Part shown: positions 1-11,329 of the stretch, in pieces
Numbering within the stretch: the first letter of the stretch is position 1
How the letters are laid out: every line of letters starts with the position of its first letter
Notes under the pieces: model-generated
What the model saw: only the letters and a program-made list of their open reading frames with translations
Databases searched by the model: none
What the model was told of the DNA's origin: nothing
NCBI GenBank assembly: GCA_035235625.1
Contig: CP141150.1
Location: 5,642,001-5,706,000 of the forward strand
Direction: 5' to 3'
Origin: Saururus chinensis
Taxonomy: Eukaryota > Streptophyta > Magnoliopsida > Piperales > Saururaceae
DNA: 64,000 nt
Translations under genes and position numbers: made by a program

Positions 1-200
1 GATACATCCATGCATAATGATTTTGATATTATGCATGTGGAATATGTATGTTAGAGATACATCCATGCAGGTTGAATTGTGAAATAATGCATGTGGGAAT
101 ATGTATGTTTGAGATACATCCATGCAGTTTAATTTGATACTATGCATGTGGGAGTATGTATGTTAGAGATACATCCATGCAGGTTGAATTATGCATTATG
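1..200 (+). repeat. LTR-A ~55-bp minisatellite, 4 or more units
   Basis: Tandem units carry GATACATCCATGCA, then TATGCATGTGG, then AATATGTATGTTAGA. Each unit contains two short dyads: CCATGCA against TGCATG(T)GG, and ATGTAT against ATACAT. The same array recurs in every LTR-A copy with different unit numbers. Confidence 0.85.
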
Positions 201-820
201 ATGCAATTTTTAAGTGATGTGAATATGTGATCAGAAAATGATACACCTTGTACATCGTTGATTTGAAAGATTATATAGCCATGCTATCGTATTTTCGATG
301 TTGTTAGTGATATTAAAACCATTGCTGAGTTTGTTAAACTCACCCCTCTTTTGTGTTTTGATTTGGGGCTGCATGGTGCGACACGCAGACGGACAGGATT
401 GCCTCTTTGAGGAAAGGTCAGAGGTAGCTTGGGTGTGATGATGGAGATCGTTGCGTGACTTACTTGTGTTTATTTCATGCTTTATGTTCAAACCTTCGTG
501 TAGGGTTCTTGTTTTGGGTTTATGTCATATACTACAGTTGTGATGATTATGACTTATTTTGAGCCGGTGTGGGCTTTACTTAAACTAAGCTTGTGGGTTT
601 GAGATTGTTGTTTACTTTGTGATAAGCAACACATTTTCTCCTTTTTTTTATTTACTCTTGCTCAAAGGATTGTGCGCACTCCGTGTTTCTGTTAATCGCC
701 CGTGGTTAGGGATTAAGTCTTCCGCTAGATCATTTCTCAATTTTCACTTCATCGCCCCCGCGTGCTTGACCGGCCCCTGGACCGGGTTCGGCTCGGGTCG
801 GGCATCGCCGGGGCGTGACA
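1..820 (+). mobile_element. LTR-A family, 3' part of an LTR (truncated by window edge)
   Basis: The segment ends in the family's 3' terminus (GGGGCGTGACA, at 820) and matches the ends of three other LTR-A copies in this window (6085-9359 inverted, 18603-23828, 53332-56802). It holds at least four units of the family minisatellite (1-200), a short hairpin around 326-342, and the conserved end-block from about 660. The right flank is hAT transposase coding sequence, so this LTR interrupted that element. The left end and left TSD lie outside the window, so solo versus full element cannot be decided. No coding potential is seen. Confidence 0.85.
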
Positions 821-2651
821 GAGGTAGCCTTTCACCAACAAAGGATGTCCAAGTCAACATCCATGTTTTCTAAGTTCGCTTCAAAGTACAACTCCAACTC
901 AATTTTGCCAATGACATTGTCTTGAGCACATCCTTGTGCTTCCGTCCATTGTTTAATTTCTTCTTCCTCATTCAAAGGATTTTATGTCTCACTAGAAAGT
1001 GTAACAACATCTAAAACCATTTTGTTCTTGTATTGATCAAATAACAATTGCATCACAGCCAAACTCCTTTCAAAACGTATATCCCTCAACTCTTTCCCAT
1101 ATAGTTGGGTTAAATAAAACTTCAATAACTTTCTCTTATATTTAGGATCTAAAATCAAAGCAATGTCATACGTGACAGGTACATCACCCCAATATTTGTC
1201 ATACTTACCTAACATTTTGTTTGACATTGATCTAAGATAGGAGTCTGTAGAACTTGCACCTCGAAGTAGTAGCTTTCTAATTGTTGATATTTATTTCAAA
1301 AACAAATGAACTAAAGGATAACCAACTCCACAAAACAAATTAGTTGCATCATAGAACCGCTTCAAAAAAGTACATACATTGTTAGCATTTTCCCATTTGT
1401 CATTAGAAGGTGTATGTTTGTAACTTGGTTCTTCTTCCTCTAATCTTCTAAAACATCACAATATGACAACACAGAATCTATCATTAGATAAGTATAAGTG
1501 GAATTTCATCGAGTGTTAACATCTAAAATCAAACCCTTTGCCATAGTAATTCCCAACTCAGCTACTAACTCAGTAAACTTTTGGTAATGGGAAGGCAAAG
1601 CTTTCACATATTTCAAGACTCATAAACATGATGAATAATATCTACAATATCTTTTAGTTCAACTTGTACAATAAGATTTATCACATGGGCAACACAGTGT
1701 ACATGGACAAGGACACCTTCGAACAGAAGAGACCCCTTTTCAGCAAGGTCCCTTACAAGATTCCTTTGAGCAACATCATTACTTGATGTATTATCTAAAA
1801 TAATGTACATACTTTGCTATCAATTTTCCACTTCACTAAAGTGGCTTTGATAGCATTAGATATTGTCAATCCAGTATGAGGTGATAGAAGCCTTGAAAAA
1901 CTCATAATCTTTTTTGTAAATGCCAATCAGAATCAATATAATGTGAATATATCCTAAATTTTGATTTGAAGTCCATAAATTATAAGTAATCCTAACCCTA
2001 AAAAGAAGATTTTGAAAAACATCCATTAATGCAACCTTCTCTTTTGTGTAAAGCTTTTGGTAATCATTCATAATTGTAGTCCTTGAAGCCATTTTAAAAA
2101 GAGGCTGCAAAGTGTTTATAAAATTAGTAAAATCATCATGACTAACAATATTAAAAGGGTACTCATGCACTATTATTGCTCTTGCAAGAGCTTCCCTACT
2201 ATGCTATTGATCAAATTTAAAACCAGTTATATTACCAAAAGCAATACTTAAGAGTGGTTGTCTAGTATCTCTGTTTGGTGCTATCTTACAAGAACCATTA
2301 TTAATGTGTCTTGCTAGATGAGTCGTACCATCTTTACCTAATAAAACAAAACTACACTTACATTAATTGCATATTGCTACTTCATGTGCTCCATTTTCAT
2401 CAATAACTTTCTCGAAATGCAGCCACACTTGTGACGGACCTCGAATTCTTATTTTCCTACCGTGGTTACTTCTTGCTCTTGAATCTAGTATAGGACGGGG
2501 AGGGGGATATGTGGAGCTAAGGGGAACAATAGGTGTGGGAATGGAAGAACTCGCTGGTGCTGAAGAATTGGTGGGGATGGAAGAATTGGCTGGGGTAGAA
2601 GAACTAATTGGTGTGGAAGAGCTAGTTGGGGTGGAAGCACTAATCATCTGA
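821..2651 (-). pseudogene. hAT transposase (BED finger, RNase H-like core, start of hATC), decayed
   Basis: The transposase cut and rejoined DNA for the hAT element; this copy is dead. On the minus strand, in order: a Ser/Thr/Pro-rich head (from about 2650), a BED-finger start (SQVWLHFEKVIDENGAHEVA, ending near 2364) broken by an in-frame stop next to a finger cysteine, THLARHI near 2310, the conserved block IIVHEYPFNIV followed by TLQPLFKMASR (about 2080-2180), a core segment with LDNTSSNDVAQRNL and HVHCVAHVINLIVQ (1613-1810), KYDKYWGDVP with LILDPKYKRKLL (982-1227), and finally ELELYFEA then LDILCW (about 840-900), the beginning of hATC. Several stops and frameshifts separate these blocks. 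Family assignment rests on motif order recalled from Ac/RICESLEEPER-type proteins. Confidence 0.8.
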
Positions 2652-3546
2652 GACAATGAATTGATAATCTCTACTAGTTGATACAAACAAATTAAGATAA
2701 CATTAGCACTTATAAGACAAGAACAAAAAAGAGACAATGAAAAATTAAATAACAAAACAGAGAGTCAGACAAGTCAAAATTATATAATAGAGAAAAAACT
2801 AAACAAACACAAGAACAAATTAGATTATAGAATAAGGACAAGTAAATATTAAAGAGCAGAGACAAAGACAAGTACAAATTAAAGAACAAACAAGTAGAAA
2901 CTAGACATGAACAAAATAAAGACAAATACAAATCAAAGAACACTACAAATTAAAGAATAACACAGCAGAGGGAAGGATAAAAAATTAATTATTATAATAG
3001 ATGATGAGGATCAATAATGAAACAAAGGATCAATAACATAACACAGATAATAAAGAACAAATAAAACATTAATAATTATAATAGAGGATGAGGATAAATA
3101 ACATAACAAAAGATCAATAATAGAACACAGACCATAACGTAATAGAGGATGAGGATAAATCAAAATTAATAATTATAATAATGATGAAGGATAAAGATCT
3201 TATTTTTATCGTGGTCCGGTGGAGCTTGAAGTCCATAAGCCACAACTATTGCGCATCTAGTGGATTTTGTTGGAGGCTTGGCCGCCGATGGCGATTGAGA
3301 GGCAAAGCACACGACGAATGGCGATTGAGAGTGTGAGATGGGAGATTGAGATTGCGAGCCAACGACTATAGATGGTTTGGTGACTGTCAGATGGGAGATT
3401 CATGCTTGGAGCAGTGGAATGAGGAGGGGGAGGACTGGGGAATGGGGAGTGATCGACAGAATGAGAAATGCAGTCGAAGGAATAGGGTTTGTGGAGGAGT
3501 AGTGATTCTGGCAAGATCTTGAGGAAGAGTGAAGAGAGGGCCAACG

Positions 3547-3870
3547 AGCAAAGATAGGAGAGGGGAGAGTGGAGGGTGAACTAGAGGAAGCAGTGAAGAC
3601 TGAAGCAGCAATTGGCAAATTGGCAAAATGACTTAGGGTTAAGGCTGAAGTGAAGAGCGGAGAAGCTGCAATGAACAATGGTAAAGAGAGGGCCAGCAAG
3701 AGGGCTAGCTAGCAAAGATAGGAGAGGGGAGAGTGGAGGGTGAACTGGAGGAAGCAGTGAAGAGTGAAGCGACAATTGGCGGATTGGTGAAGTGATTAGG
3801 GTTATGTCTAAAATGAAGAGCGGCGAAGCTATGATGAGTGGCGGTGAAGAGAGGCGAAGCGATGAACGGG
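3547..3870. repeat. Direct tandem duplication, ~164-bp period
   Basis: Two purine-rich units start at 3547 and 3711. Both begin AGCAAAGATAGGAGAGGGGA and stay close for about 70 bp before diverging. They lie in the non-coding 5' part of the hAT element. Open frames here (about 3257-3990, minus) are low-complexity and not convincing genes. Confidence 0.75.
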
Positions 3871-4899
3871 GGAGATTTACGGGCTTTATTTTGCGGGCCA
3901 GGCCGGGCTTTCCCCTTTTTTTGGCCCAGGCCCAAGCCTGGCCTAAAATTCTTCTCGCTTTCAAAATGGAGGTCTGGCCTGGCCCATTTCACTTAGTTTT
4001 CGGCCCAAGCCTAAAAATTTATGAACTGGGCTAACAGGCTGGCTCGTAATATTTGCAGCCCTAATTATATGGCCATTTTACTCCGAAATAACTCATCCAA
4101 ATGAGATAATTGTAGAAAGCTTCTTTAAGAGTACTAAACATGTAAGGACCCTCATTTCTAAACCAGCTTTTATTTTCTTTTAATTATCGGTTATTGTGAG
4201 GTTAACGTGTTTTTTGATTTATTCGGTGGTTTCATGAATAAGTGGTGTTTATGATAGTTTTAACCAAAATCAACTTTAAGATTAGTGGTTTTAAAGCAAA
4301 TGTGAATTTTTGGGATTTTTTTGAATTTTTATTATTTTTTTTCTAAAAATTAGGGTTTTGGCGAGACCCCTGTGGGCCCCACCGTCGAAATTTTGGTTTT
4401 TGTGTCAAATAAACCCAAATATCTACTTAAGGTTATACAAAAATTTTTAGAATTTTCTTAGACTTAATTAGTGCTCAAATTTGTAAAATACTCATTTTAG
4501 CCTACTTTTTCTATTTACACCTCATAACTTACCCATTGTAACGACCCGTTTTTCGGTTACGCTTAACCTGCGTGGGTTAAGGGTAATTTAATAATTTAAA
4601 ATTAGTGTTAGGGGGTTTTATTAGGTGAAATCCCCATATCAGGGTAGAGCTCAAAGTAACGAGCGTCGCAAATCAAAGAACATGCGAAACTGTGGTCGGG
4701 AGCGAAAGCTACGGTCCCGGGAAGTGTGCCGCATGGGCGGGGCCCACTTAAAAAGAGCGGGATAACCTACCCATGTTTGGTCTTGTTTTGAACGGCTTGT
4801 CGACACGAGTCCATCGGTATCAAGAGCGTGCGATTCTAACGTCGAGGTTGGAAGTTATCACGTTCTGAGGTCAGGATATTATTTGAATAAAATAATATC

Positions 4900-5046
4900 T
4901 TTCTGGATAGGATCAATGACGCGGTGGATAAGATCAACGACGCAATAGATAGGATTGCTGACGAAGTGGATAGGATTATTGACACAAGCGGATAGGATTG
5001 CTGATGGAAGCGGATATGGTTGCTGACAAAGCGGATAAGCTCGACA
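4900..5046 (+). promoter_or_regulatory. Tandem ~21-bp GATA/TGAC(G) array upstream of the LTR-B TATA box
   Basis: About seven imperfect units carry GGATAGGAT or GGATAAGAT followed by a TGACG/TGAC/CGACG core. They end about 30 bp before the TATA box at 5077-5084. The array has fewer units in LTR3 (about 14660-14755) and LTR5 (about 17033-17105). GATA cores bind GATA factors and TGACG cores bind bZIP (as-1 type) factors in plants, so an enhancer role is inferred from position and repetition. Confidence 0.55.
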
Positions 5047-5076
5047 CATGTCAGCCTCACATCTCTCCAGTTTTTC

Positions 5077-5084
5077 TATAAATA
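5077..5084 (+). promoter_or_regulatory. Putative LTR-B TATA box (LTR1)
   Basis: TATAAATA lies just after the GATA/TGAC array. Equivalent boxes are at 14790-14797 (LTR3) and 17141-17148 (LTR5). The conserved position in three copies supports it as the LTR promoter core. Confidence 0.6.
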
Positions 5085-5755
5085 ACACCTACGGCATCAA
5101 GGAGAGGAGGAGAATTCTCTCCCACGTTTTGCCATTCCGCTCCCACGTTCAGAAACTTTTGTTCTTCGTTTCTCACTCATTTTAAGTCCGATTCGAGTGG
5201 TTCTTGAGGCGTTCCTAGCTAATTCGAGGGTGATCTACGCAATGGCATAGTCCATTCCTCGAGTTGGCACTCCTATAAGCGAGGAACGACCTGGGGCAAG
5301 AGGAGGTTCTGTCCGCCACCCTCCTACCCCGAGAGAGAGAGAGAGAAAGAGAGAGATGGCCCGGTGAGAGGGGAGGCTCCGTCCTCCATTACCGGGCCAG
5401 ATGAAGAGAAGTGGCCCAACGTAGGGGAGGCTCCGTTCCCCACCGAAGGGCCACGATGTGTGAGGAACACCCTGAGTAGGGGAGGTTCTGTCCGCCGCTC
5501 ACGGGCGTAGAAAATGAGAAGTCTCCGGGAAAGGGGAGGGTTGGTTGGGTCGTCTTCGGTGCAAGGCGATGAACGTGCAGAGGCTAGAGGAGGCTCTGTC
5601 CACTGTCTCCGGATTTGAAGGGGAGGACGCCCAGAAATGAGCTTCCCAATTACCGCTACTTCGTGAGACATCAGGGGAGTAAGAGTTTCTGACCTCCTAT
5701 TATAATTATTGAATGCATGTGCTAGATGGGGTATTCGATATGCCATGATGTGTGC

Positions 5756-6084
5756 CGTCTCGCTCTGGGTTAGAGAGAGACGGGTTGCGCGTGTGTTTAT
5801 CTTATGATATGCTTTGCTTATATGCCATGATGTGTGTGGTTTCGCTCTGGGTTAGAGCGAGACGTGTTGTGTGTGTGTTCGGTCTCAGCTCAGTGATAGA
5901 GCGAGACCTATGATTGTGTCCTGTCTCGCTCTATGATAGAGCAAGATGTGTGATGTGTGTGGTCTCGGCTAAGTGATATAGCGAGACGTGTGGTGTGTGT
6001 TCGTTCTCAGCTCAGTGATGGAGCGAGACATGTGAATGTGATAGTCTTGCTCTAGGATAGAGTGAGGAATGATGTGATGGTCTT
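5756..6084. repeat. LTR-B stem-loop minisatellite (LTR1 part)
   Basis: Units contain GTCTCGCTC, a 7-nt loop and GAGCGAGAC or variants, separated by GT-rich spacers with CCATGATGTGTG. The array is cut at 6084 by LTR-A and resumes at 9365. Equivalent arrays are at 10068-10700, 15497-16060 and 17818-18215. Confidence 0.8.
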
Positions 6085-9000
6085 TGTCACGCCCCGGCGA
6101 TGCCCGACCCGAGCTGAACCCGGTCCAGGGGCCGGTCAAGCGCGCGGGGGCGACGAAGTGAAAATTGAGAAATGATCTAGCGGAAGACTTAACCCTAACC
6201 ACGGGCGATTAATAGCAACACGGAGTGCGCACAATCCTTTGAGCAAGAGTAAATAAAAGGGAAGAAAAAGGTGTTGCTTATCACAAAGTAAACAACAATC
6301 TCAAACCCACAAACTTAGTTAAGTAAAGCCCACACCGGCTCAAAATAAGTCATAATCATCACAACTGTAGTATATGACATAAATCCAAAACAAGAACCCT
6401 ACACAAAGGTTCGAACATAAAGCATGAAACAAATGCAGGTAAGTCACGCAACGATCTCCATCATCACACCCAAGCTACCTCTGACCTTTCCTCATAGAGG
6501 CAATCCTGTCCGTCTGCATGTCGCACCATGCAGCCCCAAATCAAAACACAAAAGAGGGGTGAGTTTTAACACTCAGCAATGGTTTTAATATCACTGTCAA
6601 CATTAAAAATACGATAGCATAGTAATGAGATCGTTCAAATCACAGATTTACATGGTGCATCACTTTCTGATCACACATTTATGTGACCTAACACTGCATC
6701 ATAATGCATAATTCAACCTGCATGGATGTATCTCTAGCATACATATTCCCACATGCATTCACATCCTACCAATCCCGCATGGATGTATCTCTAACATACA
6801 TATTCCCACATGCATAATATCATCACAACCTGCATGGATGTATCTCTAACATACATATCCCACATACATAATATCATCACAACCTGCATGGATGTATCTC
6901 TAACATACATATTCCCACATGCATAATATCATCACAACCGGCATGGATGTATCTCTAACATACATATCCCACATGCATAATATCATCACAATCTGCATGG
7001 ATATATCTCTAACATACATATTTCCACATGCATTTTATCATCAAAGTCAACATGCATGGATGTATCTCTAACATACATATTCACATGCATAACATCAAAA
7101 TCAACATGCATGGATGTATCTCTAACATACATATTCCCACATGCATAATGTCATCACAATCCACCTCCATCAAGGAGTAATCACACGTTAACGTCACACA
7201 TACGGGAGCATAGACAAGGCCACGAAGGCGTGTCATGGTCCAAAATTCTACACAAGAATTCAAGAAAGATCGGGGTTGTCAATCCCTAATACTGCTCGCC
7301 CTGGACGATCCTGGCCAAGGATGTCCCATTCTCACACAGAGAATCTAGAGCAGGGGTGTTCGCCCAGGGACATCTCCTGCGGAGGGAAGAGCCCGAGTTC
7401 TCACACAGAGAACCCTAGAACACGTGGTAGCGGGGTGCACACGGCATACCACACTGGATTCTCAGGGTCCAGATGACACACATAATAACATTCTCACATA
7501 TCCGCAAGACAAGTACACAACTCGTCCCCACATCATCCCATTAAACAAGACTCAACCCGGGGAGTGCACTCGTTCCACACAGGAACTCCAAATCCTTCCA
7601 CACAGGAACTTCGAATCAAAATATGTCCTTTCGGACCAATCAACTTGCGATTAATCCACGACCGATAAACCCGGTACACAATTCCATCACATTGCATCCA
7701 ATCGGTCAAATTCGATTAATCACGATGAAGTCTCAATTGGAAATCCATTTTCATGATGCGTGCAGCATGGTACATGCGTGGGCAAAGCATACATGAATCC
7801 TAATCATGATAAGTGCTCTCACCAGCCCCGAATGCATCATTCATAATCACAATATTAAGCTTCAACATCATCATTTAACCCCCACATGTGTGTGTGTAAC
7901 TAGTAGAAGCCTTTCATATAATGCATATCAACATGCTTGAAAATCAACTCACTACCACACTACACATGTGAATTTCTATCTAAACATGAATTTCAGCGGA
8001 AAACATAGTAGAAGAATCGTTGAAATCATAGCTAGATTCAAAACTCAACCACAAAGGCTAAACATATATAACATCACTCATTTCATCATTGAGTCATGGC
8101 ATTCACCAACATCCACACACCACTAACTACAATCTATCATGACAAATCAGTCCAACAATGATTGTAGTCCTACTGAAAATATATGTACAATCGGTTACAC
8201 GCAAAAATTTGAAATTTACAGTTCATCCGATCGATCGCCCTGCAAGGCCGATCGATCGCCAACACGGCAGAACAGTCATCTTCTTCCTTTCGCAAAATCA
8301 AACCGAAACATCATAGATAACACTTGAAATCCACATCTAACACCCTAATCATCATCAAAAGTCCTCCTTGACTTCCAGAATATCAAACCATACCATAATA
8401 ATGCAAAACCCTAAGAAATCGGGATTAAATAATTTCATTTTCTAATCTTACCATTAACACACTAAATCAAGTAAACCATTTCAAAATAAGCCAAAAATGA
8501 AGAGTTTTACCATGGATAAACAGAGATTTCGAAGACCCATTACCTCAGCACTTGATTTAGCTTGGATTGAAGAGTCACCCTTCTTGAAATCCTTGAAAAC
8601 ACAATGAGTTTGAATTAAACTCTAATGGAAATCGATTTACTCAAGAAATCCCTAATTAAACCTTAGATCTAGGGCTTATTGGTAGTAAAAATCAAAATTT
8701 GAATGTTAGGGTTTGTAGTAAAACACAAATCAGTAGCTTTTGATGGTCAAAAATGAATTGAATCAAGGGGAAACTGGTAGATTTGGAAGAAATTAAGAGA
8801 AAATCCATGGATTAGTGCTTAATTAGAGCAAGCTTACCTTAATCGGCTTCTAGTTCAGGCCTAAGTGGGGATTAGGCCAGCCCTCCTTCCTTAGCCTATT
8901 CCCAAAAATGGAAATGGCTCTGGTTTGCCCTTTTATAGTAAGGGTTGGGGTAGGCATAGGTAAGTTTTGGGGTGTAAATATGAAAACTAGGCTAAAAGTG

Positions 9001-9359
9001 GGTATTTTGCAAATTTAAGCACAATTTAAGCCTAATAAAATTCTGAAAATTTTTGTGGGACCTTAAGTATATGTCTAGGTTTATTTGACAGAAAAATAAA
9101 ATCTTCGACGGTGGGGCCCACAGGGGTCCCGCCAAAACCCTAATTTTTGGGAAAATAGTGAAAATTCCGAAAAATCTCAAAAATTTACATTTGGTTTAAA
9201 ATCACTTAAAACCACTAATGTTGAAGTTAATTTTGGTTAAAACCATCACAAACACTATTTATATACGAAATCACCGAATAAGATCAGAAAACGCGTAAAT
9301 CTCACGATAACCCATAATTAAAGAAAAGCAAAATTGGTTTAAAGATGAGGGTCCTTACA
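6085..9359 (-). mobile_element. Solo LTR-A (inverted) inside LTR-B LTR1
   Basis: On the + strand it starts TGTCACGCCCCGG and ends AGGGTCCTTACA, the exact reverse of LTR-A termini. The flanking GTCTT is repeated perfectly (6080-6084 and 9360-9364). Length is 3275 bp. On the minus strand it carries a TATA box (TATAAAAG, about 8930-8938), a CGATCGATCG dyad island (8225-8265) and an 8-unit minisatellite (about 6706-7150). No coding sequence is seen. Confidence 0.9.
6706..7150 (-). repeat. LTR-A ~55-bp minisatellite, 8 units
   Basis: Eight units carry GCATGGATGTATCTCTAACA followed by ACATATTCCCACATGCAT and a variable spacer. This is the reverse complement of the array at 1-200 and 55735-56170. 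Confidence 0.85.
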
Positions 9360-9821
9360 GTCTTGCTCTGGGGTAGAGTGAGGCATGTTGTGGTGGTTGT
9401 GTGGTGCTCGTCTCTATGATAAAGCAAGATGTGTGTTGTCAGTGTTTTATTGGGTTTTTGTATAGCTCCGATTAAATATTTGGAGATATGTATTTTATAC
9501 GTATGTGTTTTTGGTATGCCGGTTGTATGTAGTAGCCAATAGGCAGAACTACATCTGGATCCGATCGTATCGGAGTAACATCGTGGATGTTATCTGATAT
9601 GTATGTAGGCAACCAACGACAATGCAACGTTGGCCCGGTCCGAATTAGTTATATATTTAGGCCAGTTCTTGCCTACACGCAACGGAGCGCTAAAGTTTTG
9701 TAGCGTGTAGACGAACGAGTAGACTCTCGCACTCAGAGTGTGCCGCTCTTGATTCTGGGTTTGGTTTTCATCGATTTTGGACCCCCGGCCCGGGTCGATT
9801 TGCGGGTCGGGGCATCACAAA

Positions 9822-9833
9822 TGGTATCAGAGC
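9822..9833 (+). other. Primer binding site (initiator Met-tRNA), LTR-B copy 1
   Basis: TGGTATCAGAGC lies two bases after the LTR end at 9819. It is complementary to the 3' end of plant initiator Met-tRNA. The internal region continues only to about 9884 before jumping into LTR sequence. Confidence 0.85.
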
Positions 9834-9884
9834 GTTGCTCTGTCTGCGAGAGAAAATATTTTCAATAATATTTTGATTTTCACT

Positions 9885-11162
9885 GTCTCAGGATCTGAAG
9901 GGGAGGATGCCCAGAAACGAGCGCCCCGAATACCGCTACTTCGTGAGACATCAGGGGAGTAAGAGTTTTTTATCTCCTATTTTAATTATAGAATGACATG
10001 TGCTAGTTATGATGTGTGTTATGTTGTGATCCATATGCTTGCTATGCTTACATGTCATGATGTGTGCCATCTCGCTCTGGGTTAGAGAGAGATGGGCAAT
10101 GTGTGTGTTTATATTATGATATGCTATGCTTACATGCCATGATGTGTGCCGTCTCGCTCTGGGTTAGAGAGAGACGGGTTGTGTGTGTGTTCATATTATG
10201 CGATGCTATGCTTTTATGCCATGATGCATGATGTGTACCGTCTCGCTCTGGGTTAGAGAGAGACGGGTTGTGCGTGTGTTTATATTATGATATGCGTTGC
10301 TTATATCCCATGATGTGTGCCGTCTCGCTCTGGGTTAGAGAGAGACGTGTTGTGTGTTGTTCGGTCTTGGCTCAGTGATAGAGCGAGACCTATGATTGTG
10401 TTCCATCTCACTCTATGATAGAGCAAGACGAGTGATGTGTGCGGTCTCGGCTAAGTGATATAGCGAGCCGTGTGATGTATGTGGTCTTGGCTCAGTGATG
10501 GAGCGAGACGTGTGAATGTGATGGTCTTGCTCTACGATAGAGTGAGGAATGATGTGATGGTCTTGCTCTAGGGTAGAGTGAGGCATGTTGTGGTTGCCGT
10601 GTGGTGCTCGTCTCTATGATAGAGCGAGAGGTGTGTTGCCAATGTTTTATCAGGTTTTCGTATTAGTTGTGTGGTGCTCGTCTCTATGATAGAGCGAGAT
10701 GTGTGTTGTTGGTATTTGACGGGCTTTCGTATAACCCCGATTAAATATTCTGGTATATGTATGTGTTTTCGTATGGTTTGATGTATGTGTTGTTGGTGTT
10801 TGACGGGCTTTCGTATAGCCCCGATTAAATATTCGGGTATACGTATGTGTTTTCGTATGGTTTGATGTATGTAGTAGCCAGTAGGCAGAACTACGTCCGG
10901 ATCCGATCATATCGGAGTAACATCGTGGATGTTGTCTGATATGTACGTAGGCAACCAATGGCAATGCAACGTTGGCCCGGTCCGAATTAGTTATATAATT
11001 AGGCCAGTTCTTGTCTACGCGCAACAGAGCACAAAGGTTCCATAGCACGTAGAGGAACAAGAATACTCTCGCACTCAGAGTGTGCCATGCTTGGTTCTGG
11101 GTTTGGTTTTTATTGCCTTTCAGACCCCTGGCCCGGGTCGGTTTCTGGGTCGGGGCATCACA
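9885..11162 (+). mobile_element. LTR-B LTR2, 5'-truncated
   Basis: The sequence resumes in mid-LTR (CTGAAGGGGAGGATGCCCAG, equivalent to about 5610 in LTR1) and runs to the LTR end GGGGCATCACA at 11162. It has two tandem copies of a 90-100 bp block (about 10670-10870). Subtype-specific sequence (TTTTCGTATGGTTTGATG) pairs it with LTR3, not LTR1. Confidence 0.75.
10068..10700. repeat. LTR-B stem-loop minisatellite (LTR2)
   Basis: About ten units of roughly 50-80 bp carry GTCTCGCTC or GTCTCGGCTC, a loop (TGGGTTA, AGTGATA or ATGATA), and GAGAGAGAC, GAGCGAGAC or AGAGTGAG. Spacers share TATGATATGC and GATGTGTGCC words. Confidence 0.8.
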
Positions 11163-11164
11163 AA

Positions 11165-11176
11165 TGGTATCGGAGC
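11165..11176 (+). other. Primer binding site, LTR-B copy 2
   Basis: TGGTATCGGAGC has one change from the consensus at the same offset after the LTR. It is followed by GTTGCTCTGTCTGCG, as in the other two copies. Confidence 0.8.
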
Positions 11177-11329
11177 GTTGCTCTGTCTGCGGGAGAAAAA
11201 TATTTTTAATAATATTTTGATTTGCTTCAAATTCAAGAGGGCCGTGATGACCTAAAGGTTTATTCAGAATTTTGGTTTGATTTGATGTTCTGTTTTGTGA
11301 GGGTCGAGTCGATCTGAAGTTTCATTTTG

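Larger units (their letters stand above)
821..4062 (-). mobile_element. Degenerate hAT DNA transposon, 3' end removed by LTR-A
   Basis: Read on the minus strand, the element begins near 4062 with TAGGGCTGCAAATATTACG, a typical plant hAT terminus, followed by subterminal GGCCC/GGGCC-rich sequence (about 3890-4050). A decayed Ac-like transposase frame follows (about 2650 to 821). The distal terminus is missing because an LTR-A was inserted at 820/821 inside the hATC domain. The stretch 2690-3250 is A-rich with no gene. The stretch 3250-3870 is purine-rich and holds a direct repeat. The 8-bp TSD cannot be checked because the other end is outside the window. Confidence 0.7.
4537..9819 (+). mobile_element. 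LTR-B LTR1 (5' LTR), interrupted by inverted LTR-A
   Basis: This LTR runs TGTAACGACCC to GGGGCATCACA and is about 2.0 kb after removing the LTR-A insertion and one TSD copy (6085-9364). It contains a repeated GATA/TGAC array, a TATA box (5077-5084), a region of GA-rich dyads (5330-5640), a stem-loop array (5756-6084 and 9365-9440), and the block shared with LTR-D (about 9520-9650). It belongs to the same subtype as LTR4 and LTR5. Open frames here, such as 5324-5746 minus, have no family resemblance. Confidence 0.8.

Noticed and set aside
1-200. CRISPR-like spacing of ~55-bp repeats (also 6706-7150 and 55735-56170)
   Set aside because: The spacers are related to each other, the array lies in eukaryotic LTRs and no cas gene is near. 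It is a minisatellite.
5324-5746. 140-codon minus-strand frame (and similar ones at 17299-17735)
   Set aside because: Proline/serine-rich frames within repeated LTR-B sequence, broken in other copies, with no known domain.
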